Counted from the first letter of the stretch, positions 43,372 to 52,350 are shown. The stretch is 64,000 bases of DNA from an uncultured bacterium (GCA_905216145.1 CAJMST010000003.1:100229-164228), one strand, 5' to 3'. A program made the numbers and translations. The notes: a model not told the origin generated them from the letters alone.

Positions 43372-44064
43372 ATGTCGTATACGGTGACCGAGGCCACGGT
43401 CGTCTTTCCCGATAAGAAGGCGGCCTCCTCGTTCTCGAGCGGGTATGCGTCCAAAAAGCCTTGCGCACATATCGATTGTGAGCTTGAGGGCGGTTTTGAG
43501 CGGTCCATTTGGATTCCCGTGCGGGTCGCGCGGCTGTATGTCAAAAACCGCCCCGATCTTCCCTGTGATTGGGACAACTTTCGTGAGGCGGTGCAGCTCA
43601 TCGAGCGTAAATGTGCACTTACCATGGTGACCGAGATGTTATCGCGCCGCGACCATGCGACGGGTGAGGTCCGTGACAAGTTGGCTCGCTACGGCTTTCG
43701 CCAGCCCGCGATTGATTTCGCCGTCGAGCGCGCCACCGAGTATCGCTTTTTAGACGAGAACCGCTTTTGCTCGTACTTTATCGAGGAACGCAAGCGGCGC
43801 GGTTGGGGACAGCGCAAAATCGAGACCGAGCTCAAGCGACGTCATGTTGTGCTCGATGACATTCCCGGTTATCCCGAGGATTATTTTGCCGTCGAAGACG
43901 ATTTGGCGCGTGCGTCAGCCCTGCTCGCCAAGCGGCGTGTTCCAGAGACGCGCGGATTCGAAAAACTGGTTCGGTTTTTGATGGGCAAGGGCTTCTCGTA
44001 TCACATCGCCGCCGATGCCGTTAAGGCACGTCTCGATGCCGAACGCGAGGAATGTGCAGTTTAG
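43372..44064 (+). CDS. recX: RecA regulator RecX
   Basis: 230 residues; the tandem three-helix RecX repeats run from about residue 75 (CALTMVTEMLSRRDHATGEVRDKL, quoted in part) to the end. The first 70 residues are a poorly conserved extension. Family role: caps RecA filaments. It is 11 bp after recA without a clear ribosome-binding site, so expression is coupled to recA. Confidence 0.88.
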   Translation: MSYTVTEATVVFPDKKAASSFSSGYASKKPCAHIDCELEGGFERSIWIPVRVARLYVKNRPDLPCDWDNFREAVQLIERKCALTMVTEMLSRRDHATGEVRDKLARYGFRQPAIDFAVERATEYRFLDENRFCSYFIEERKRRGWGQRKIETELKRRHVVLDDIPGYPEDYFAVEDDLARASALLAKRRVPETRGFEKLVRFLMGKGFSYHIAADAVKARLDAEREECAV

Positions 44065-44126
44065 GCGTATGCGCTTTGTTGCCCTGCCGTTCACCGCGTT
44101 TTAGCCGCCGTGCTGGGGCCATTTAT

Positions 44127-44155
44127 TTGACAGTTGTTGTGGTTCAACGTACGAT
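44127..44155 (+). promoter_or_regulatory. rny: Strong sigma-A promoter of rny
   Basis: Consensus TTGACA (44127-44132), exactly 17-bp spacer, TACGAT (44150-44155). It yields a leader of about 160 nt. Confidence 0.75.
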
Positions 44156-44186
44156 AAACACTGTCATTTGCTTTGTGATATGTGCT

Positions 44187-44286
44187 CATCTGTGATGAGT
44201 TTGTTTATATGTTTATCTGTATCCGACCCGCATAAGCTGCGCCCATATTACTCAAATGTCGCGAGCCGTTCGTAAGGACGGTTCGC
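44187..44286 (+). promoter_or_regulatory. rny: rny 5' leader with two hairpins
   Basis: CTCATC/GATGAG (44187-44201) is followed by TTTGTTT, and a 9-bp stem (44261-44269 with 44278-44286) is followed by TTTGTTG. Both look like weak terminators and could attenuate or autoregulate rny. No known riboswitch was recognised. Confidence 0.4.
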
Positions 44287-44321
44287 TTTGTTGTGTAACG
44301 AATCCATAAAAAGGAGTGAGC

Positions 44322-45872
44322 ATGCCTATCATCGCAGCGCTCGTTGGCATCGTTTTGGGTGCCATCGCCGCCATTGCCTACATGCGCACCGCCAAGCAGG
44401 GTAGTCTTCACGAGGCCGACGAAAAGATCCAGTCGGCACACGCACAGGCTGAGTCCCTGATCGGTGATGCTAAGCGTCAGGCCGAGACCCTCAAAAAAGA
44501 GGCTCTGCTCGAGGCTAAAGAGGAGATCATCAAGAACAAGCAGGCCGCCGAGGCCGAGGACAAGCAGCGTAAGAGCGAGATTCGTACGCTTGAGAACCGC
44601 GTGATGCAGCGCGAGGAGTCCCTTGATCGCCGAAACGACGCTCTCGACAAGCGTGAGCACCAGCTGTCCAGCCAGGCTGGTCAGGTCGAGAAGCGCTCCC
44701 GCGAGCTTGAGGAGCTCTGCACTAAGCAGACCTCCGAGCTCGAGCGTATTGCCGACCTTACCCGCGAGGACGCCCACAAGGAGCTCCTCGATAAGGTTCG
44801 CGGCGAGGTCACCCACGAGGCTGCCACGATCATTCGCGAGTCCGAGCAGCAGGTTCGCGCCGAGTGCCACAAGACCGCCCAGGAGATTCTGTCCCTGGCG
44901 ATTCAGCGCTGCGCTGCCGACCACACAGCCGAGGTCACCGTTACCTCCGTGCACATTCCCTCTGATGACCTCAAGGGCCGTATCATCGGTCGCGAGGGTC
45001 GCAACATCCGGACCTTCGAGCAGGTTTCCGGTGTCAACCTCGTGATCGACGATACGCCCGAGACCGTCGTTCTTTCGAGCTTCGACCCGGTCCGTCGTGA
45101 GACCGCTCGTGTTGCCCTCGAGAACCTCATCGCCGACGGCCGCATTCACCCCGCCCGCATCGAGGAGATGTATCACAAGGCTGCCGACCTGGTTCAGCAG
45201 CGCGTGCGCGAGGCTGGCGAGCAGGCTGCCTTCGATACCGGCATTCACGACCTGCATCCCGAGATCGTCAAGACCCTTGGTGCCCTGCGCTACCGTACTT
45301 CGTTTGGTCAGAACGTGCTTCAGCACTCCCTCGAAGTCTCTGACCTGTGCGGCGTGATGGCTTCCGAGCTTGGCCTGGACGTTGTGACCGCCAAGCGCGC
45401 CGGCCTGCTGCACGACCTTGGCAAGGCAATCGACCACGACGTCGAGGGCCCGCATGCCGTCATCGGCGCCGAGCTTGCCCGCCGTTATGGTGAGAAGCCC
45501 GTTATCGTCCACGCTATCGAGGCTCACCATGCCGATGTCGACCCCAACACGGTGCTCGATGTCCTGGTACAGGCCGCCGATGCCGTCTCCGCCTCTCGCC
45601 CCGGTGCCCGTCGCGAGTCTGCCGAGAACTACATCAAGCGTCTTGAGAAGCTCGAGGAGATTGCCAACTCCCATGAAGGCGTCGAGCGTACCTATGCCAT
45701 GCAGGCTGGTCGCGAGGTCCACGTCATGGTTCAGCCGGACAAGATCTCCGATGCCCAGTCCACGGTCCTGGCTCACGATATCGCCCATCAGATCGAGGAA
45801 GAGATGGAGTATCCCGGTCAGGTGCGCGTCGTCGTGATTCGCGAGAGCCGCGCTGTCGATATCGCTAAATAA
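44322..45872 (+). CDS. rny: Ribonuclease Y
   Basis: Membrane-anchored endoribonuclease that starts mRNA decay. 516 residues: N-terminal membrane helix (about 2-22), long coiled coil (about 30-200), KH domain (GRIIGREGRNIRTFE) and HD domain with HDLGK (H364 D365). ATG at 44322 is preferred because AAGGAG is correctly spaced; a GTG six bases earlier lies too close to it. Together with RNase J and PNPase this gives a Firmicute-style decay set. Confidence 0.95.
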   Translation: MPIIAALVGIVLGAIAAIAYMRTAKQGSLHEADEKIQSAHAQAESLIGDAKRQAETLKKEALLEAKEEIIKNKQAAEAEDKQRKSEIRTLENRVMQREESLDRRNDALDKREHQLSSQAGQVEKRSRELEELCTKQTSELERIADLTREDAHKELLDKVRGEVTHEAATIIRESEQQVRAECHKTAQEILSLAIQRCAADHTAEVTVTSVHIPSDDLKGRIIGREGRNIRTFEQVSGVNLVIDDTPETVVLSSFDPVRRETARVALENLIADGRIHPARIEEMYHKAADLVQQRVREAGEQAAFDTGIHDLHPEIVKTLGALRYRTSFGQNVLQHSLEVSDLCGVMASELGLDVVTAKRAGLLHDLGKAIDHDVEGPHAVIGAELARRYGEKPVIVHAIEAHHADVDPNTVLDVLVQAADAVSASRPGARRESAENYIKRLEKLEEIANSHEGVERTYAMQAGREVHVMVQPDKISDAQSTVLAHDIAHQIEEEMEYPGQVRVVVIRESRAVDIAK

Positions 45873-45873
45873 T

Positions 45874-46959
45874 ATGAGCGACGCGAACGAGCTCATCTCA
45901 TTTATCGCGTCGATGTCGGGGGAGGGCAACCTTCGCGTCGAGGAGAACCTTGGCGAGGGGTATGTCCGCCTCCGCGTTTCGGAGGCCGAGCGGCGCCAGG
46001 CAAAACACGACATTCAGCATGTCGAGGATATCGTCATCGAAATGCTCCGTAATGCTCGCGATGCCGGCGCCGACAAGGTCTATCTCGCCACGACCAAGGA
46101 AGATGGCGTCCGCACGCTTGTCTTTCTGGATAACGGTTCGGGCGTTCCGCAGGATATGCAAGAGCGAATCTTCGATGCCCGCGTTACCTCCAAGCTCGAG
46201 AGCATGAAGATGGACCGTTGGGGCGTTCACGGTCGTGGCATGGCATTGTTTTCGATCAAGCAGAACACCGACGAGGCCCGCGTGGTCACGTCTGGTGTCG
46301 ATCTTGGCTCAGCCTTTAAGGTGAGCGTTGCGGCCGACCGCCTCAGCGAGCGTGCCGATCAGTCCAGCTGGCCCCAGGCCGTCAAGGATGAGGACGGACG
46401 TTATGTCTGTGCTCGCGGTCCGCATAATATTATTCGCGCTGCCTGTGAGTTTGCGCTCGAGGAGTTGCGTGGTTGCGATGTCTATCTTGGTTCTCCGTCT
46501 GAGATTGCCGCGACCCTTTATGCTCAGGCGTCAAGTCGGCTCGATACGTCTCGTCTCCTGTTTATTGATGATGAGAGCGAGCTTCCGGTTGTCGATCGTT
46601 TAGGCCTTGCCTCTGATGCCGAGGACTTTATTCGTATTTGTTCGGGTTTGGGTCTTGAAATGTCCGAGCGCACGGCCCATCGCATTTTGGCAGGGCAGAT
46701 TAAGCCCGTTCGCGGTGTGACCGCGCGTCTGCTGCGCGAACGTGATTCGTCCTCGCATGCGCCGGCTCCTGTCGATCTCGCGAAGGATCGTCGCGGGCTA
46801 CGTATTGCCAAGGATGACATGGCACAGTTTTCGCGTGCTGTGGAGCGCGACTTTAATGACCTTGCCGCCCGGTACTATCTCAACCTTTGCGGCGACCCAA
46901 AGATTCGCGTTTCGCGTGATCGAATTACCGTGACCTTCGATCTTGCCAAAGAGGAATAG
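45874..46959 (+). CDS. Stand-alone MutL-like GHL ATPase of unknown function
   Basis: 361 residues. The N-terminal part is a GHKL ATPase: N-box E56-x3-N60 (EMLRNARDAGA), G1 D86-NGSG, a TSK motif at 105-107 and G2 WGVHGRGMALFSIK (G117-G122). The order and spacing, especially the TSK and the GxHGxGxALxSI block, resemble MutL more than histidine kinases. The remaining 200 residues do not look like the MutL endonuclease or dimerisation domain, and no mutS or mutL is nearby. It starts two bases after rny and ends 74 bp before spoVS, the position held by ymdB in Bacillus. Function not known. Confidence 0.75.
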   Translation: MSDANELISFIASMSGEGNLRVEENLGEGYVRLRVSEAERRQAKHDIQHVEDIVIEMLRNARDAGADKVYLATTKEDGVRTLVFLDNGSGVPQDMQERIFDARVTSKLESMKMDRWGVHGRGMALFSIKQNTDEARVVTSGVDLGSAFKVSVAADRLSERADQSSWPQAVKDEDGRYVCARGPHNIIRAACEFALEELRGCDVYLGSPSEIAATLYAQASSRLDTSRLLFIDDESELPVVDRLGLASDAEDFIRICSGLGLEMSERTAHRILAGQIKPVRGVTARLLRERDSSSHAPAPVDLAKDRRGLRIAKDDMAQFSRAVERDFNDLAARYYLNLCGDPKIRVSRDRITVTFDLAKEE

Positions 46960-46963
46960 TGCC

Positions 46964-46992
46964 TTTACCGAGTCCACTCGGTACGATACAGT
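46964..46992 (+). promoter_or_regulatory. spoVS: Candidate promoter of spoVS
   Basis: TTTACC (46964-46969), 17-bp spacer, TACAGT (46987-46992), about 40 bp before the spoVS start. A small CCGAG/CTCGG hairpin lies in the spacer. Confidence 0.5.
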
Positions 46993-47033
46993 TATTGCAG
47001 TTAAAACGTACTTTTAAACGCAGGAGTTTCTTC

Positions 47034-47351
47034 ATGGATTGCCTGAAGGTATCAAGCAAATCATCGCCCGCGTCCGTTGCCGGCGCCATCGCCGGCATGG
47101 TCAAGGATGGTGTACCCGTCAACATCCAGTGTGTCGGTGCCGGTGCTGTCAACCAGGCCATTAAGGCCGTTGCTATCGCGCGCGGTTTTTTGATTCCAAC
47201 CGGTTTTGATATTTCCTGCGCGCCTGTGTTCTCCGACATCCTCATTAACGGGGAGTCGCGCACGGCCATCCGCCTTTCTATCTACGTTCACCAGATCAAT
47301 CGAGCTGCTATGGATAACGTCGTCATGGATGATGTTAAGCCTGTGGCATAG
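47034..47351 (+). CDS. spoVS: SpoVS family Alba-like protein
   Basis: A 105-residue stage V sporulation protein S homologue with an Alba-like fold (KVSSKSSPASVAGAIAG, then CVGAGAVNQAIKAVAIARG). SpoVS occurs well beyond spore formers and may bind nucleic acid or regulate development. Nothing in this window suggests sporulation. ATG at 47034 follows GCAGGAG; the frame is open upstream without a better start. Confidence 0.9.
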   Translation: MDCLKVSSKSSPASVAGAIAGMVKDGVPVNIQCVGAGAVNQAIKAVAIARGFLIPTGFDISCAPVFSDILINGESRTAIRLSIYVHQINRAAMDNVVMDDVKPVA

Positions 47352-47390
47352 CTTCTGCTTGCCTCGTTTCGCTCCCCATCGTTAGGACTT

Positions 47391-48767
47391 ATGCACATGG
47401 ACCAGCGTTCCGTACGCGATATTCTTGCCGGTAAAACCTACTTTATCCGCACCTTTGGCTGTCAGATGAATCAGCACGACTCCGAGCGTGTGAGCGGTCT
47501 GCTTGATTCGTATGGCTGCCTCATGGCGCTCGATCCCGAGCATGCCGATATCGTTGTCTTCATGACATGCTGTGTGCGTGAGGCCGCCGATACTCGCCTG
47601 TACGGTCAGTGCAATTCCTGCAAAAGCCTGCCGCCTTCGCCTTCGGGCAAGCGTGTGGTTGCCGTGGGCGGCTGTATCGCGCAGCGTGATGGAGAGGGCC
47701 TGCTCACCAACGTCGATAACGTCAATGTCATCTTTGGCACGCATTCCATCGCACATGTGGCCGAGCTCATTGCCGAGGCGTTCCTTGATGGTAAGCGTCA
47801 TATCCGCACCAATGAGCATGAGGATACGGATGCCATGAGCATGCCGTGGCATCGCGAGACCCAGTATCACGCCTGGGTGCCCATCATGACAGGCTGCAAT
47901 AATTTCTGCACCTATTGCATCGTGCCGTACGTGCGCGGTCGCGAAAAAAGTCGCCCCTTCGAGGAGATTGTCGACGAGGTGACCGGTTTGGTGCGCCAGG
48001 GCGTGCGTGAGATTACGCTGCTGGGCCAAAACGTTAACTCATATGGTCGCGATCTGTTTGGCAAGCCGCGTTTTGCCGATCTGCTGCGTGCCGTGGGCGA
48101 TACGGGTGTGGAGCGCATCTTCTTTACGTCTTCGCATCCCAAGGATCTGCTCCCCGAGACCATCGACGCCATGGCCGAGACGCCTGCCGTTATGCCGCAG
48201 TTGCACCTGGCCGTCCAGTCAGGTTCGACACGGATCCTCAAAGAGATGAATCGCCGTTATACACGCGAGGACTATCTGGGCCTGGTCGATCGCATTCGCA
48301 ACCGCATGCCCGATATCGCGCTCTCGACCGACATTATCGTTGGCTTCCCGGGCGAGACTGAAGAAGACTTTGAGCAGACGCTCTCACTTGCCGAGACGGT
48401 CCGCTATGCTCAGGCCTATACCTTCATCTATTCCAAGCGCGCCGGTACCCCGGCCGCCGAGATTGACGATCCTACGCCGCATGAGGTTATTCTCGAGCGT
48501 TTCAACCGCCTGGTTAAGGTTATCGAGACCACGGCGCACGAGTACAACCAGGGTGAGCTTCATACTGTGGTGCCGGCGCTCATTGAGGGAACGAGTAAAA
48601 AGAACGACGCGGTCCTGCTGGGCAAGAGTCCCAAGAATCAGACCGTGCATGCGCCTATCCCCGAGGGTTACAGCATCGATCAGCTTGTTGGCAAGATCGT
48701 TGATGTTGACGTTGACGTTGCCAAGACCTGGTATTTGTCCGGCTCCGTTGTGGGCGAGCCGCGCTAA
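47391..48767 (+). CDS. miaB: tRNA-2-methylthio-N6-dimethylallyladenosine synthase MiaB
   Basis: Radical SAM methylthiotransferase acting on i6A37 made by MiaA. 458 residues: UPF0004 domain with C24 (TFGCQMNQHDSE), C60 and C95; radical SAM C169-x3-C173-x2-C176 (CNNFCTYC) followed by IVPYVRGREKSR, diagnostic of MiaB; TRAM domain at the end. The start is ATG 47391 or ATG 47397. miaA follows with a one-base overlap, coupling the two steps. Confidence 0.95.
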   Translation: MHMDQRSVRDILAGKTYFIRTFGCQMNQHDSERVSGLLDSYGCLMALDPEHADIVVFMTCCVREAADTRLYGQCNSCKSLPPSPSGKRVVAVGGCIAQRDGEGLLTNVDNVNVIFGTHSIAHVAELIAEAFLDGKRHIRTNEHEDTDAMSMPWHRETQYHAWVPIMTGCNNFCTYCIVPYVRGREKSRPFEEIVDEVTGLVRQGVREITLLGQNVNSYGRDLFGKPRFADLLRAVGDTGVERIFFTSSHPKDLLPETIDAMAETPAVMPQLHLAVQSGSTRILKEMNRRYTREDYLGLVDRIRNRMPDIALSTDIIVGFPGETEEDFEQTLSLAETVRYAQAYTFIYSKRAGTPAAEIDDPTPHEVILERFNRLVKVIETTAHEYNQGELHTVVPALIEGTSKKNDAVLLGKSPKNQTVHAPIPEGYSIDQLVGKIVDVDVDVAKTWYLSGSVVGEPR

Positions 48768-49705
48768 TGGTTTCTCCCGGGGCAGGTCTTTCCGCCGTTG
48801 CGATCGTCGGTCCGACGGCGGTTGGTAAGAGTGGTGTTGCCGACCGTTTGGCGGCTCGTCTTTCGTCCGAAGTGCTGTCGTGCGATGCGATGCAAATCTA
48901 TCGCGGCATGGACATCGGTACCGCAAAGATGGCGCCCGATGAGTGTACGGCGCCGCTGCGTCTCGTCGACATTGTAGAGCCGGGTGTGGCGTACTCTGCG
49001 GCGCTTTATCAGGCTGACGCTCGCGCGCATGTTGAGCGTTTGCTTGGCGAGGGCCGCCTACCGGTGTTTTGCGGGGGCACAGGCTTGTATCTCAAGGCCG
49101 CCCTCGATGAAATGGACTTTCCTTCGGGTGAACTTGAGGACGATCGTCGTATGGGCTATCAGGAGCTTGCCGAGCGTATTGGCGAGGAAGAGCTGCATGC
49201 CCTGCTTGCCGAGCGCGACCCAGAATCGGCTGCTGTTATTCATCCCCATAATGTGCGCCGTGTGATTCGTGCGCTCGAGATGCATGATGATGGTATTTCC
49301 TATGCACAGCAAAAAAGTCAGTTTAGTGTTCCGCGCGAGCATTATCATGCCCTATGGTTTGGTCTGACGCGTAATCGCGAGGTGCTCTACGAGCGCATTA
49401 ACCTGCGTGTCGATATGATGTTTGAGCAGGGTCTTGTCGATGAGGTTCGCGGTCTTATGGACCAGGGGCTGGGAGATGCCCTGACTTCGATGCAAGCAAT
49501 TGGCTATAAAGAGATCATTGATGCTTTCAATGGCGTGATTTCTATGGATGAGGCTCGCGAACTCATCAAGATGCGTTCGCGTCGCTATGCCAAACGTCAG
49601 CTTTCGTGGTTTAAGCGCGATGACCGTATCGTGTGGTTTGATATGGACGAGTTTACGATCGATGAGGTCGTTGAGGACATCCTGCATCGTATTGAGGCTG
49701 CCTAA
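48767..49705 (+). CDS. miaA: tRNA dimethylallyltransferase MiaA
   Basis: Transfers a dimethylallyl group to A37 of tRNA. 312 residues; P-loop GPTAVGKS at about 15-22, SCDAMQIYRGMDIGTAK and FCGGTGLYLKA. Starts at the last base of miaB and ends at the first base of hflX (TAATG). Confidence 0.95.
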   Translation: MVSPGAGLSAVAIVGPTAVGKSGVADRLAARLSSEVLSCDAMQIYRGMDIGTAKMAPDECTAPLRLVDIVEPGVAYSAALYQADARAHVERLLGEGRLPVFCGGTGLYLKAALDEMDFPSGELEDDRRMGYQELAERIGEEELHALLAERDPESAAVIHPHNVRRVIRALEMHDDGISYAQQKSQFSVPREHYHALWFGLTRNREVLYERINLRVDMMFEQGLVDEVRGLMDQGLGDALTSMQAIGYKEIIDAFNGVISMDEARELIKMRSRRYAKRQLSWFKRDDRIVWFDMDEFTIDEVVEDILHRIEAA

Positions 49706-50994
49706 TGGCCCGTTTCCCCCTTGTTCCCACGGCGCCCGAGCCCGAGCGTGCCATATTAGTTGGTGTTGAGTGGCGCGACAATGCATGGCCGCTCGATCGT
49801 TCGCTTGACGAGCTTGAGCGCCTGGCCCATACGGCTGGCGCCCAGTGCGTGGCGCGTTTGTCACAGCGTTTGGTTAAGCCGTATCCAAAATCGTTTATCG
49901 GTTCCGGTAAGGTTGAAGAGCTGTGCGGCCTGGTGCATCGCATGGATGTCGATGTTGTTATCTTCGACGACGACCTGACGCCCTCGCAGCAATCCTATTT
50001 GGAGAAAGCCGTGGGCGAGCCGGTAAAGATTATCGATCGTACAGCACTGATTCTGGATATCTTTGGCCTGCATGCTCAGACGCGTGAGGGACGCCTGCAG
50101 GTACAGCTGGCGCAGCTTCAATATCTGTTGCCTCGTCTGCGCGGCATGTGGAGCCATCTTGCCAAGGAGCAGACGCGTGGCGGCATCGGTTCGCGCTTTG
50201 GCCAGGGTGAAAGCCAGCTCGAGGTTGACCGTCGCTTGATTCGCAATAAGATTGCCGCGCTTCGTCGTGAGCTTAAGCAGGTTGAACAGCGTCGCGATGT
50301 TCAATCCAAGAGCCGCATTGAGTCACCGGCTTTTCGCGTCGCGTTGGCCGGTTATACTAATGCGGGTAAATCGACGTTGCTCAATCGTCTGACCGGCTCT
50401 ACGGTACTTTCGCAGGACAAGCTGTTTGCTACGCTCGACCCGACGACGCGTTCGTATCGCCTTCCCGGCGGTCGTGGCATGACGATTACCGATACCGTTG
50501 GCTTTATTCAAAAGCTACCGCATGGTCTCGTTGATGCCTTTAAGTCCACGCTGTCTGAGGTTCTTGGTGCCGATCTGATTCTTAAAGTTGTGGATGCCTC
50601 TGACGAGGACTACGAGCGCCAGCTCGAGGCAGTCGATCGCGTTCTTGACGAGATCGGTGCCGGCGAGCGTTTGACGCTTACGGTGTTCAATAAAATCGAT
50701 CTTCTCGATAGCGTTGATCGATTGAGTTTCCGTCGTCGCTATCCCGAGGCCGTGCTGTTCTCGGCCCAGACGGGCGAGGGACTCGACGATCTCGTCGACC
50801 GTATTGCTCGTGAGGCTGCTGCCACCGATGTGTTGCTCTCTGCTGATATCCCGTATCGCGAGGGCGCCCTCATCACGCTGGTGCATGAACAGGGAACCCT
50901 TTTGCACGAGGAATATCTTGAGGACGGCGTTCGTATTGTGGCGAAGCTGCCGGCTCGTATCGCGCCGCGGCTCAAGCGTTATCGCACCGAGTAG
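49705..50994 (+). CDS. hflX: GTPase HflX
   Basis: Ribosome-associated GTPase that splits or rescues stalled 70S ribosomes under stress. 429 residues: N-terminal HflX domain with the glycine-rich KEQTRGGIGSRFGQGESQLE segment (quoted in part), G1 GYTNAGKS at 216-223, DTVGFIQKLPH and NKID. Its last 16 bp overlap the 3' end of the convergent acyltransferase gene. Confidence 0.94.
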   Translation: MARFPLVPTAPEPERAILVGVEWRDNAWPLDRSLDELERLAHTAGAQCVARLSQRLVKPYPKSFIGSGKVEELCGLVHRMDVDVVIFDDDLTPSQQSYLEKAVGEPVKIIDRTALILDIFGLHAQTREGRLQVQLAQLQYLLPRLRGMWSHLAKEQTRGGIGSRFGQGESQLEVDRRLIRNKIAALRRELKQVEQRRDVQSKSRIESPAFRVALAGYTNAGKSTLLNRLTGSTVLSQDKLFATLDPTTRSYRLPGGRGMTITDTVGFIQKLPHGLVDAFKSTLSEVLGADLILKVVDASDEDYERQLEAVDRVLDEIGAGERLTLTVFNKIDLLDSVDRLSFRRRYPEAVLFSAQTGEGLDDLVDRIAREAAATDVLLSADIPYREGALITLVHEQGTLLHEEYLEDGVRIVAKLPARIAPRLKRYRTE

Positions 50995-51683
50995 ACGAGC
51001 TCCAAAAAGCCCAGAATAATGGGCTGATGCAGCAGATAAAAGGGGAGTGCATGACGTCCAAGGCTGGCGAGCGCCGGGACGGGATTGGCGTAGGCCCAGC
51101 TTGGGGCGGGATGTTCACATCTTTGAGCGGTGCGCGCAGCAAAGTATCCTGTGAGGTACATGAATATAAACGGGATGATTGGATAATAGTCGCCTGAAAC
51201 GAACCAGGGGCCGGGAAATCCTAGCCACGCCAAATAGGAGAATGAATAGGTCGATTTCGGGATGCCCCATGTCGCTGCGAAGAGAGCGAGGCATATCGTA
51301 ATGCCCCACGTGCTAGGCACTTTCTTAAGCATCGGTCGTGCTACGGCTGCCACAGCGGTACACGTCGCCATGCAATAAATGATGCCAAAGTTCACTGAAT
51401 CGTCGACCGATACGAGCGTTGTTGCAATCCAGACGACCAAAGCTGCGGCAGCGTATTTGGCCGCTCGTTTAGCATTGTTGCGCGAAAGGGTGCACATCCA
51501 ACCCGCGATAAACAAAAATACCCAGCTGATGCTGGCGCGCCAGATGTCTTGAAAGACAGTCTGGGTAAACCAGGGCATATCCCAGTCGTACAGGTAGGCG
51601 AGATCGTAGCAAGCGTGAAAACCTGCCATTGAAATCATCGTAAACCCGCGGACGGTATCAAAGATAGTGATGCGTTTTTGCAT
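50979..51683 (-). CDS. HGSNAT/DUF1624-type membrane acyltransferase
   Basis: 234 residues with about seven hydrophobic helices. The N-terminus RITIFDTVRGFTMISMAGFHACYDL matches the DUF1624 (heparan-alpha-glucosaminide N-acetyltransferase catalytic) family, in which a conserved histidine near the N-terminus (H23 here) is involved in acyl transfer. The acceptor is unknown. Its start codon shares one base with the lexA stop on the minus strand (TAATG), so it is almost certainly co-transcribed with lexA. Its 3' end overlaps hflX tail to tail. Confidence 0.8.
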   Translation of the reverse strand: MQKRITIFDTVRGFTMISMAGFHACYDLAYLYDWDMPWFTQTVFQDIWRASISWVFLFIAGWMCTLSRNNAKRAAKYAAAALVVWIATTLVSVDDSVNFGIIYCMATCTAVAAVARPMLKKVPSTWGITICLALFAATWGIPKSTYSFSYLAWLGFPGPWFVSGDYYPIIPFIFMYLTGYFAARTAQRCEHPAPSWAYANPVPALASLGRHALPFYLLHQPIILGFLELVYSVR

Positions 51684-52327
51684 TACGAGAACCGGCGCAT
51701 CAAGCCGACGACTTTGCCCAAGATAACGGGATTCGTTGCATAGATAGGCTCCATGGTGTCATTCTCGGGCTGCAGGCGTACGCGTCCCTGCTCCTTGTAG
51801 AACGTCTTGACGGTCGCTGAACCATCAATCATGGCCACGACAATTTCGCCGTTCATGGCACTCTTTTGTTCACGGACGATGATGTAATCGCCATTGAAGA
51901 TGCCGACATTGATCATTGAGCTCCCATGCACCTCAAGGATAAAGGAACCCTGATCGGTGGCGATTTCGGTCGGGATAGTAAAAGTGTCTTCGATATTCTG
52001 CTCGGCCAGAATGGGAATCCCAGCCGCGACGCGACCAACGAGCGGTAGCGAGACCGTTCCGCGAGGTGCGGTGGGCTCGTCAGATTTAGAAATTGAGACA
52101 GAGGAACCGTCCTCGTTAAAGAGTTCCAGGGCGCGCGGTTTGGTGGCATCGCGCTTGAGTAGCCCGCGCGCCTCCAGAGCAGATAGATGGGCGTGCACGG
52201 TGCTGGGGGAGGAAAGGCCCACGGCAGAAGCCATCTCGCGCACGCTGGGCGGATAACCCTTCTCCTGCTGATATTCCTTGATGAAGTCGTAAATTTGCTG
52301 CTGACGCTTGGTAATTTTGCGAGCCAT
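51683..52327 (-). CDS. lexA: SOS repressor LexA
   Basis: 214 residues: winged HTH (about 1-65, VREMASAVGLSSPSTVHAHL) and S24 protease domain with the self-cleavage bond A102-G103 (VAAGIP), serine S137 in GSSM and lysine K174 in ATVKTF. The start at 52327 fits the family (MARKITKRQQQIYDF) and has AGAGGA ahead; a longer frame upstream is not needed. It autoregulates through boxes at 52351-52420 and is divergent from the LysM gene. Confidence 0.96.
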   Translation of the reverse strand: MARKITKRQQQIYDFIKEYQQEKGYPPSVREMASAVGLSSPSTVHAHLSALEARGLLKRDATKPRALELFNEDGSSVSISKSDEPTAPRGTVSLPLVGRVAAGIPILAEQNIEDTFTIPTEIATDQGSFILEVHGSSMINVGIFNGDYIIVREQKSAMNGEIVVAMIDGSATVKTFYKEQGRVRLQPENDTMEPIYATNPVILGKVVGLMRRFS

Positions 52328-52350
52328 CAGGGCATCCTCTCTACCCATGT

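Noticed and set aside
47034..47351. Evidence for sporulation from spoVS
   Set aside because: SpoVS homologues occur widely in non-spore-formers, and no other sporulation-specific gene is present.
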